Assembly (NCBI GenBank): GCA_002477275.1
Contig: DLOU01000067.1
Coordinates: 1 to 8,577 of the forward strand
DNA: 8,577 nucleotides
Direction of reading: 5' to 3'
From: Caryophanales bacterium UBA7476
GTDB taxonomy: Bacteria > Bacillota_I > Bacilli_A > RF39 > UBA660
The notes beneath the pieces were generated by a model. The model had not been told where the DNA came from. It ran no database searches and saw only the letters and a program-made list of their open reading frames with translations. Shown here piece after piece: positions 1-6,049 of the stretch. The translations under genes and the position numbers were made by a program. Each line of letters opens with the position of its first letter. Within the stretch, counting starts at the first letter, position 1.

Positions 1-4
1 TCAT
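1..4 (-). CDS. Start of a further operon gene, cut by the window edge
   Basis: Only the start codon (ATG on the minus strand at 4-2) and one further base are inside the window, so nothing can be said about the product. The call rests on position: an AGGAG Shine-Dalgarno core lies 7 bases upstream and overlaps the TAG stop of the phosphorylase-family gene. This is the same tight junction seen elsewhere in the operon. The operon therefore has at least ten genes, and the missing one may be important for interpreting the pathway. Confidence 0.7.
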
Positions 5-11
5 AGTTGGT

Positions 12-17
12 CTCCTA
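12..17 (-). promoter_or_regulatory. Ribosome binding site of the downstream partial gene
   Basis: On the minus strand the bases read TAGGAG. The first three are the stop codon of the preceding phosphorylase-family gene, and AGGAG is a strong Shine-Dalgarno core 7 bases before an ATG at 4-2. This site is what supports a tenth gene at the left edge. Confidence 0.75.
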
Positions 18-782
18 AAAATTACTAATTATTTTTTGTAATTTTTTCGTTCTAGTCAAAAGATATTCTTGCTTATTCTCGATTGGCTCATAATAGTTTG
101 TACCAGTAATTAATGAATCAGATATCACTAAAATTGGAAACCCTTCTTTTTCCATAATTTTCATACATTTACCAAATGAAGCAGTTTCTTGTTCAATGCA
201 AGATGCACCAAATTTCATTATTTCTTGCATATGATAATACTCGCCAATTAATGTATCTGTTGAATAAATTCCACCAGTTTTATACGAAAAATTACTATTT
301 TTTAAAACACTCTCGATATGTTGTTTGATTTCAGTGCTAAAAAATATTTTATTAAAAAAATTAGCAGTATCCATTTTCTTTTCAAAATATAATGATGCCC
401 CATCACCTGAAATAGAATAATATGGTATAAAAATATCTCCCTCATGAACATTTTCACTCAAAGAACCAGCAGAGCCTAAAAATATATATGGTGCATCGAT
501 ATTTCGCAATAGTAGTAAATTATCAAACATATTTGGTGCTCCTTTTCCAGTCTTAATAAATAATATTTTTTTATTATTATAATACAAAATAAATGTAGAG
601 GTACTTCCTATTTTCAAATTTTCAATACTATATTCTTCGTTAAATACAAAATGTGGTTTCCAAGTTGGTGAAACAATTACTAAATCAAAATGTTGATTAT
701 CATCTATATTCAATTTACTCATAGCTACATCGCTAAAAGAATAGTACTTTTTTAGTATATTATTTAATTCATTCTTATTCAT
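15..782 (-). CDS. Nucleoside phosphorylase / nucleosidase-family protein (PNP_UDP_1-like)
   Basis: 255 aa, about the usual length for the purine nucleoside phosphorylase / MTA-SAH nucleosidase superfamily, which cleaves the N-glycosidic bond of nucleosides. Seen: a TGKGAPN loop (78-84); the glycine-rich LGSAGSL followed by EGDIFIP (102-120), equivalent to the family's GtaGgL...GDivip; a conserved-looking DT (176-177); the ribose-binding motif as IEQET (196-200), where most members have E-M-E; and VISDS (219-223) with D222 at the place of the catalytic aspartate that protonates the base. The Met-to-Gln change in the ribose motif suggests an unusual sugar or 5' substituent. There is no signal peptide, so it is probably cytoplasmic. 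It starts 1 base after the stop of the radical SAM gene with only a weak Shine-Dalgarno (AGAAAG), so translation probably depends on reinitiation. A natural inferred substrate is 5'-deoxyadenosine from the radical SAM enzyme, but a pathway nucleoside is equally possible. Confidence 0.8.
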   Translation of the reverse strand: MNKNELNNILKKYYSFSDVAMSKLNIDDNQHFDLVIVSPTWKPHFVFNEEYSIENLKIGSTSTFILYYNNKKILFIKTGKGAPNMFDNLLLLRNIDAPYIFLGSAGSLSENVHEGDIFIPYYSISGDGASLYFEKKMDTANFFNKIFFSTEIKQHIESVLKNSNFSYKTGGIYSTDTLIGEYYHMQEIMKFGASCIEQETASFGKCMKIMEKEGFPILVISDSLITGTNYYEPIENKQEYLLTRTKKLQKIISNF

Positions 783-783
783 A

Positions 784-1710
784 TTAAATCTTTCTAACCA
801 AACTCTTTATTTTTGGATTATTAAGATCCTGAATGTTTTCGATGCCTAGTTCACCCATTTTATCACCTAAACACCATGTGCGATCATTTTCAAAATCTGA
901 ATATATATATATTTCACCATCAATTATTTCTCCAACTTCATAACCAGGTTTACAAATACATGTACATCCATAAACTTTATCATCAGGTGTAATACAAACT
1001 TTTTTTACACCAGCACTACATCTGAAATTATTTGGTTTATTAACAGTATCACAACCAAAAGTTCCACTTCTTCTTACTTCAAAATCATTTATATCATATT
1101 TATCTCTGGCTTGCTTTAATTGAGTAAAGAAACTATCATAATCTTCCTTTACTAATCCTATATTAGATAAATTTTTAGCTCTTCCTTGAATAAATATTTT
1201 ATTAAATTCAATTCCAGATGCACCTAGTTGATATGCGTTATCACATATTTGCAAAGTATCTTTTGCATTTTTATTTGTTATTGTTGTCATTAGAACAACT
1301 CTAAGTCCTTTTTCTCTTAGCATTTTAATAACTGTGTTTAACATCTCATTGGTAATACCATTTAAGCTATCTTGTATTTCAAAATGATAAGACATAAATA
1401 CGTTATTGATTCCATTTTCCAACAAGAAGTTTATTATCTCAGGTTCCTGAAATATTCTAAGCCCATTTGTCATAATCCAATCTTGTCCAACTATTTTGTA
1501 AGAAGGTAAATATCCCAAGTCAACAAGTGGTTCAGCGCCATCTATTCTTACCAATTTATATTTATTTTTATAATATTCTGCTAATATTTTTAGTTCTTCT
1601 GGAGTTCTATTTCCAGTATATCCTATGTAACAATGCTTGCAAGCAACATTACATTTTGAACAAGCCATTAATATAACTCTATTTCCTTCATATTTTTTTA
1701 ATTCTCTCAT
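784..1710 (-). CDS. Radical SAM enzyme with SPASM/twitch-like cysteine-rich C-terminus
   Basis: 308 aa. The radical SAM cluster motif CX3CX2C is present as C20-C24-C27 (CNVACKHCY), with a further Cys at 17. A DGAEPL segment (57-62) stands in for the SAM-binding GGEP motif. The core (about 10-175) has the expected alternating strand/helix pattern, including IMTNG (79-83). GRAKNLS (176-182) is typical of SPASM-type enzymes. The C-terminal part carries Cys at 220, 231, 239, 249, 251, 253 and 280; CSAG...CITPDDKVYGC followed by VGEI resembles a SPASM or twitch auxiliary-cluster domain, although the CxCxC at 249-253 is not the textbook spacing. Such enzymes use SAM-derived 5'-deoxyadenosyl radicals to modify peptides or small molecules. 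The start is ATG with AAAGGA 9 bases upstream, 2 bases after the kinase stop. No precursor peptide gene is seen nearby, so a small-molecule substrate is favoured. The reaction is unknown. Confidence 0.88.
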   Translation of the reverse strand: MRELKKYEGNRVILMACSKCNVACKHCYIGYTGNRTPEELKILAEYYKNKYKLVRIDGAEPLVDLGYLPSYKIVGQDWIMTNGLRIFQEPEIINFLLENGINNVFMSYHFEIQDSLNGITNEMLNTVIKMLREKGLRVVLMTTITNKNAKDTLQICDNAYQLGASGIEFNKIFIQGRAKNLSNIGLVKEDYDSFFTQLKQARDKYDINDFEVRRSGTFGCDTVNKPNNFRCSAGVKKVCITPDDKVYGCTCICKPGYEVGEIIDGEIYIYSDFENDRTWCLGDKMGELGIENIQDLNNPKIKSLVRKI

Positions 1711-1712
1711 AT

Positions 1713-2597
1713 CTATTTTTCCTTTCTTAAAATCTTACTATTATCAAACCACTTAGGTTTCAATGAACTAAATCCATCTGAATAATCTAAAAATTTTTTT
1801 AAGACTGTAGTACCATCTTCAAGTGTTTTATTATCCATTCTACTACAATAAAGTATATAATCTAAGCAATATAATGAACCGTATAGATTATATATTAGCC
1901 AAAAATCATTTGGAACATTATTATTAAAGTATTCATTTATTAAAGTTGTATAAAACTTAGGATAATCTAAATTACAAGCATTTGTAGATAAATCTATCCA
2001 AGCAAAGTCATTCTTACATACATCTAAATCTATAAAGCAAACCTTACTATCATTTACTACTATATTTCCAGGATGAAAATCACCATGTATAATACTTGTA
2101 TCTAATTCTTTTAAAATTTTACTATTATCTAAAACAAATGATTCTAGAACAGAAGATGTATAATCTATATTAATGTCTTTCAATTTATTTATTTTCTTAT
2201 TAAACGACTTTATAAACTTGTCAAATATATCTATTTTTTCTTTTGTATCTATATTATGCATTTTAAATAGTTCTTCTGCCATTATTTTTCCATATTTGTT
2301 AATTAAACTATCATCAGATAATAAATTATCTAAAGAAACTCCATCAATCCAATCCATAACAGCATAACCATGTTTATTATCAGAAAGTTCTCCAAAATCA
2401 TATATTTCAGGAACAGCTATTCCATTATCATGTAAAATTCTAATGTTATTGAAAGCTCTATATCTACCATCCATAAATCGAATATCATATAATCTTAACA
2501 AGAATATCCTATTATCTTTTTCAACAATATATTTTTGAACAGATGAACCGCCTAATGGGAATTTTTTTATAATCTTATATCTATTGATACTATACAT
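1713..2597 (-). CDS. APH-family small-molecule kinase (aminoglycoside phosphotransferase fold)
   Basis: 294 aa, typical for the APH/choline kinase-like superfamily, which transfers phosphate from ATP to a hydroxyl on a small molecule. Seen: a nucleotide-loop-like LGGSS (15-19) in the N-lobe; a hinge-like AVMDWIDG (79-86); the catalytic loop IIHGDFHPGNIV (169-180) with H171, D173 and N178; and the metal-binding FIDLD (188-192) with D190 and D192. All catalytic residues are present, so an active enzyme is expected. The ATG lies 7 bases after GGAG, and the gene overlaps the end of the ABC ATPase gene by 8 bases. The family includes antibiotic kinases (aminoglycoside, viomycin, capreomycin), homoserine and methylthioribose kinases, and choline kinases. 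The sequence does not show which substrate applies. In this operon it may phosphorylate a pathway intermediate or inactivate the product for self-protection; both are inference. Confidence 0.85.
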   Translation of the reverse strand: MYSINRYKIIKKFPLGGSSVQKYIVEKDNRIFLLRLYDIRFMDGRYRAFNNIRILHDNGIAVPEIYDFGELSDNKHGYAVMDWIDGVSLDNLLSDDSLINKYGKIMAEELFKMHNIDTKEKIDIFDKFIKSFNKKINKLKDINIDYTSSVLESFVLDNSKILKELDTSIIHGDFHPGNIVVNDSKVCFIDLDVCKNDFAWIDLSTNACNLDYPKFYTTLINEYFNNNVPNDFWLIYNLYGSLYCLDYILYCSRMDNKTLEDGTTVLKKFLDYSDGFSSLKPKWFDNSKILRKEK

Positions 2598-3261
2598 TTT
2601 TCTTCTCCAATAAAGTATGTTTATTAAAACTAAATATTCTATCTGACACTTTATTTATAAATTCATCTTCATGTGATACTACAATTAAAGTCATATCTTC
2701 ATCAACAAGTTCATTAATTAATTCTAATACGCTATCCTTCATCTCTTTATCTAAAGCACTTGTAGGTTCATCTAATAAAATAATATCTGGTTCCATTAAT
2801 AGAGTTCTAGCAATTGCAACTCTTTGTTTTTGACCTCCAGATAATTCATCTGGATATTTATCCATTTTATCAGCCAAATCCACCTTTTTTAAAACATTTA
2901 AAGCTTTATGAATACTCTCTTTTTTAGAATAACCCTTTATTTTAATTAAACCTATTGTAAGATTATCTAATACAGTTAAGTGTTCAAATAAATTATAATC
3001 TTGGAATACTATACCAATTTTTTGTCTTAATTCTACAAGAGATATTTCTGATATATCCATTCCCTTAAACTTTATTTTACCAGCATTGATACCTTCTAAA
3101 CGATTTATACACTTTAATAAAGTACTCTTTCCACTTCCACTTTTTCCTACTAAAGAAATCACTTCTCCCTTTTTTATCTTTAAATTAACGTTATTAAATA
3201 CCAATTCACTGCCATAGTATTTAGTAACATTTTCAAATTCTAATATGCAATCTTTTTTCAT
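2590..3261 (-). CDS. Polar amino acid ABC importer, ATPase subunit (GlnQ/HisP-type)
   Basis: 223 aa, somewhat shorter than the usual 240-250 aa of the family. It powers amino-acid uptake as a dimer on the inner face of the membrane. All ABC motifs are intact: Walker A GKSGSGKST (39-47), Q-loop FQDYNLF (86-92, Q87), signature LSGGQ (140-144), Walker B IILLDE (160-165), D-loop SALD (168-171) and the switch histidine in VVSHE (H197). The NLFEHLTVLDN region after the Q-loop is typical of the polar amino acid class (the PAAT family of importers). The C-terminus is truncated relative to GlnQ and lacks the usual tail after the H-loop. The gene overlaps the permease stop by 4 bases (ATGA), indicating translational coupling and a shared complex. 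Its partner genes are the permease and lipoprotein immediately upstream in the operon. Confidence 0.95.
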   Translation of the reverse strand: MKKDCILEFENVTKYYGSELVFNNVNLKIKKGEVISLVGKSGSGKSTLLKCINRLEGINAGKIKFKGMDISEISLVELRQKIGIVFQDYNLFEHLTVLDNLTIGLIKIKGYSKKESIHKALNVLKKVDLADKMDKYPDELSGGQKQRVAIARTLLMEPDIILLDEPTSALDKEMKDSVLELINELVDEDMTLIVVSHEDEFINKVSDRIFSFNKHTLLEKKNV

Positions 3262-4034
3262 GATTTCTTCACCACCCTTGGATTAATTTTTTTATATACT
3301 AAATCCAATATCTTACAAAATGCATAACAAATTATAAAATATATAAGTGCTGTAAAGATTAATGGAAAAAATGCTTCATAAGTCCTATTTCTTATGATAT
3401 CAGTTGCTTTAGTTAATTCGATTACAGATATATAGCCAGCTATAGAAGTTGATTTTATTAATGAAACACTTTCATTTTTATAAACTGGTATTACATACGA
3501 AAGTACTTGAGGAATAATTATATATTTAACTGTTTGAATTTTAGTAAAGCCCAAAGCATAAGCAGAATCAATTTGTGTTCTATTAATTGATAAAAAAGCT
3601 CCTTTTACAATCTCCGAAACATATGCAGAAAAATATATTGAGAATGTTATAATTGCAACTAAAATAGGCGCTACACTTATATCTCCAAATATCCCAAAAT
3701 AGAATGTTAATAATAATACTGTTACTGGAACCCCCTGCAAAAATCGTACTATTATATATGATAATATATTTAAAAACCTTATCTTTGATTTTTGTAACAA
3801 GAACAAAATTAATCCTAATAATGTGCCAAATACAATTGATAAGAATGAAATTAATAGAGTTGATTTTAATCCTTTAAAAAATAAAAAATATCTTTCCTCA
3901 ACAATTACTGTTCGATTAAAACTATCACTAATATCTTTAAAGAAATCAATAATTACATCTTTGCTAATAAATGTAACTATTAGTATAAGAAATAATATAA
4001 TGAAGTACTTTATAAATTTAGTTTTGTTTTTCAT
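3258..4034 (-). CDS. Polar amino acid ABC importer, permease subunit (HisM/GlnP-type)
   Basis: 258 aa from the preferred ATG at 4034. An upstream in-frame TTG at 4049 is open but less well placed, whereas AGAGGA sits right before the ATG. The protein has an N-terminal hydrophobic segment (about 9-24), then SFNRTVIVEERY leading into core membrane segments at about 56-80, 92-116, 120-139, 180-203 and 221-247. QGVPVTVLL (100-108) matches the family RGTPlLVQL stretch. The cytoplasmic coupling loop (141-176) follows the E-A-A-G pattern, with conserved G162 and a closing IIIPQ (172-176), and contacts the ATPase. The extra first membrane segment gives the core the orientation it would have behind an extracellular binding domain. 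The start overlaps the end of the binding-protein gene by 17 bases in another frame. In some gut bacteria I recall the equivalent proteins as one fused polypeptide (not checked). Confidence 0.92.
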   Translation of the reverse strand: MKNKTKFIKYFIILFLILIVTFISKDVIIDFFKDISDSFNRTVIVEERYFLFFKGLKSTLLISFLSIVFGTLLGLILFLLQKSKIRFLNILSYIIVRFLQGVPVTVLLLTFYFGIFGDISVAPILVAIITFSIYFSAYVSEIVKGAFLSINRTQIDSAYALGFTKIQTVKYIIIPQVLSYVIPVYKNESVSLIKSTSIAGYISVIELTKATDIIRNRTYEAFFPLIFTALIYFIICYAFCKILDLVYKKINPRVVKKS

Positions 4035-4815
4035 TTTTTCCTCTAACAACTACTACAATTCCACCAGTATAATCCGGTTCTGAAAATAAAACAGATTTTT
4101 TTCTTTCTTCAGTAACTATAATCGAACATCCAGCTACATCTACCTTTCCTGATTTTAATGCTGGTATTATTCCATCAAATGACATTTCTATAACTTCCAA
4201 TTTATAGCCTAATTCTTTACAAATATAACTAATTACATCAATATCATATCCTACTATTTTATTATTTTTTATATAAGCAAATGGTGCTGAACCAGATACT
4301 GTAGCGAATTTAACCACACCTTTTGAATCATCATAATGATAAACTTCTAATTCTTTCTTACTTTCATCATTACCCATCCATTTATCCTCAAATGTTTTTA
4401 ATTTACCATTTTTATTCATCTTAACTAATTCTTTATTAATCTCATCCTGTAAATTACTTTTTGATGGATTAATAGCAAATGCATAACTATCCTCTGTTAA
4501 TTTCTCTTTTAATATTCTTAAATCTTTATTTTCTTTTATTATTTCTTTAGATAAAGGTTCATCGGTTAAGAAACCATCTATCTTACCAGATTTTAAAGCA
4601 GATATTTGATCGCTATAACTGTTATAATATAATATTTTAGGATTTTCTATGTTATCTTGTGCAATGGTGTCATATTCTGACCCTGTATATACACCTATAT
4701 TTTTATTATTTAAATCATCCTTATTGCTTATAATATTTAGTTTATTTGAACAACCAGCTGTTATTAATATGATAGATATAATTACTAATAAATATTTACT
4801 AAATCTTTTTAACAT
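4018..4815 (-). CDS. Amino-acid-binding lipoprotein of the ABC importer, lobes in permuted order
   Basis: 265 aa from the ATG at 4815; an in-frame ATG at 4836 lacks a good ribosome site and would put polar residues before the signal peptide. Residues 1-22 are a lipoprotein signal (KR, hydrophobic core, TAGC with C22 to be lipidated). The rest belongs to solute-binding protein family 3, but in swapped order. First comes the normally C-terminal part: DLNNKNIGVYTGS (34-46), ALKSGKIDGFLTDEP (73-87), then KLKTFEDKWMG (138-148), the usual protein end. After a short linker (149-166) comes the normally N-terminal part: GYDIDV (189-194), SFDGIIPALKSGKVDV (212-227), TEERKKSVLFSEP (235-247) and the hinge-side VVVVRGK (254-260). 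R238 and D85 occupy the positions that usually bind the carboxylate and amino groups of an amino-acid ligand. It probably delivers a polar amino acid to the adjacent permease. It overlaps the preceding ligase gene by 17 bases. Confidence 0.9.
   Translation of the reverse strand: MLKRFSKYLLVIISIILITAGCSNKLNIISNKDDLNNKNIGVYTGSEYDTIAQDNIENPKILYYNSYSDQISALKSGKIDGFLTDEPLSKEIIKENKDLRILKEKLTEDSYAFAINPSKSNLQDEINKELVKMNKNGKLKTFEDKWMGNDESKKELEVYHYDDSKGVVKFATVSGSAPFAYIKNNKIVGYDIDVISYICKELGYKLEVIEMSFDGIIPALKSGKVDVAGCSIIVTEERKKSVLFSEPDYTGGIVVVVRGKNEKQN
4039..4044 (-). promoter_or_regulatory. Ribosome binding site fixing the permease start
   Basis: On the minus strand the bases read AGAGGA. The GAGG core ends 5 bases before the ATG at 4034-4032. 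It lies inside the 3' end of the binding-protein gene and supports 4034 over the upstream TTG at 4049 as the permease start. Confidence 0.65.
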
Positions 4816-6049
4816 ATTTTTTCCCTCCCACATCATTTGATGATACTATTTCAAAAGCATCATAAACAGCTTGCATCTTTCTTAAGGTATCAAATTCATT
4901 TTTACCTGAAACTTGAACCCAACCAGATGCATCATTGCCAACTCTTCGTTTTTCTTGATAATCTCCAGTTTTAACAAACATTTCACCATCGATTACACCG
5001 TCCATTTCCAATAATTTTTCTAATGATGTTATTTTTTCAATTAAGCCTGATTTATTAGGAAGATATAAATCGCCTATACTAATAATTTCATTTCTATATT
5101 TCAAATCAACTTTTTTATGAATTGCTATATCAATCAATGAATCGCACATATCAAATCCATAGGATCTACTGTGATTTTTTGTTGCTTGACATCCAGGTAA
5201 ACGCCATCCTAATTCACTAGGCATCACATTCCCTTCTTTATCTATGAATACTTCTATTGTCATCGCACCATTTTTTAAATTCATACCATCTACTATTTTT
5301 TGAATAAATTCTTTTGGAATAAACTTAAAGTATTTAGGTATTCTTGGAACTGTCATATGACAATTTAATCTATTATCTATTGCTGCCCATAGAGTTCTAT
5401 TTGGTATATAAGTTACATAAGAGTCAAGTACTATACCATCTTGAACTAGACTTTCTATTGACCATTCTTGATCATAGCAATATGATTCAACCATATATTT
5501 TCCACATTCTAAGTTTAAGTCTATTTGATTCAAATCGCTTGGAGAATCTATCTTAAATACATTTTTACTATTCATTAAATCTCTTGGCTTAAATATAATC
5601 GGTTCTCCTACGCGTTTTTTCATAAATTTCAAAATATCATTTTTAGAAGTAACAATTTGATAATCAACTGTTCTTAATCCTATTTGATTAAATTTATCTT
5701 TCATAGCAACTTTATCTCTTACCCATTTTACTTGCTCAGAACTTAAACACTCTAATCCAAGCTTCTCAGCAATTTTATTCGAATATTCCATATAAAATTC
5801 AGAATCATTTAAAAAATAATCTATTTTAATCTTTTTATAATTTAACCAATTTTTAAATTTATGAATTTCCATATCAAAATCATTATCATAGAAGAATTGA
5901 TAATAATCTTTGTGTTTTTCTAAATACTCATTACTAAAAAATCTTATATTTTTATCAGTCCTAATAAATAAGACATTAATATCTTTTCTTTTTCTCAATG
6001 CTTTTGAAAGATCAGATTCATATTCCTCAAAATATAATAAAGTTTTCAT
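4799..6049 (-). CDS. ATP-grasp ligase, amino-acid/dipeptide ligase type
   Basis: 416 aa, the usual size of L-amino acid ligases and related carboxylate-amine ligases. These activate a carboxylate as acyl phosphate and join it to an amine. Domains: N-terminal Rossmann-like region (1-105); the conserved entry to the ATP-grasp region RDKVAMKDKF (111-120); the ATP-binding strand IIFKPRD (151-157, K154); the VESY...QEWSIES block (187-200) with acidic residues; and TIEVFIDKEG plus ELGWRLPGCQ (264-288), where E266 and E279 are candidate magnesium ligands and R283 a phosphate or substrate contact. The C-terminal part (about 320-402), with GLIEKI...DGVIDGEMFVK and the final VYDAFEIV helix, matches the extra domain seen in the dipeptide-ligase class. 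Its start shares one base with the previous ligase stop (TAATG), with AGGAG 9 bases upstream, so the two ligases are probably made at matched levels. Substrates are unknown. D-Ala-D-Ala ligase and purine-pathway enzymes are less likely given the C-terminal domain. Confidence 0.85.
   Translation of the reverse strand: MKTLLYFEEYESDLSKALRKRKDINVLFIRTDKNIRFFSNEYLEKHKDYYQFFYDNDFDMEIHKFKNWLNYKKIKIDYFLNDSEFYMEYSNKIAEKLGLECLSSEQVKWVRDKVAMKDKFNQIGLRTVDYQIVTSKNDILKFMKKRVGEPIIFKPRDLMNSKNVFKIDSPSDLNQIDLNLECGKYMVESYCYDQEWSIESLVQDGIVLDSYVTYIPNRTLWAAIDNRLNCHMTVPRIPKYFKFIPKEFIQKIVDGMNLKNGAMTIEVFIDKEGNVMPSELGWRLPGCQATKNHSRSYGFDMCDSLIDIAIHKKVDLKYRNEIISIGDLYLPNKSGLIEKITSLEKLLEMDGVIDGEMFVKTGDYQEKRRVGNDASGWVQVSGKNEFDTLRKMQAVYDAFEIVSSNDVGGKKYVKKI
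4824..4829 (-). promoter_or_regulatory. Ribosome binding site fixing the binding-protein start
   Basis: On the minus strand the bases read GGGAGG, a near-perfect Shine-Dalgarno, 8 bases before the ATG at 4815-4813. It lies within the last codons of the upstream ATP-grasp gene and decides the start at 4815 rather than the ATG at 4836. Confidence 0.8.

Noticed and set aside
4018..4050. Programmed -1 frameshift fusing the binding protein to the permease at the A-rich A AAA AAT run
   Set aside because: A -1 shift there meets TGA almost at once; the permease frame is +1 relative to the binding protein. The permease also has its own ATG and GAGG site, so independent initiation is simpler.
4816..4836. 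Earlier ATG starts for the binding protein at 4836 and 4833
   Set aside because: They have no good ribosome binding site and add polar residues before the lipoprotein signal, whereas GGGAGG sits 8 bases before the ATG at 4815.
2173..5556. Open plus-strand reading frames at 2173-2367, 3823-4083, 4649-4840 and 5344-5556
   Set aside because: Each lies antisense inside a well-supported gene with clear family motifs, shows no recognisable domain, and reads as the low-complexity product of AT-rich antisense sequence.
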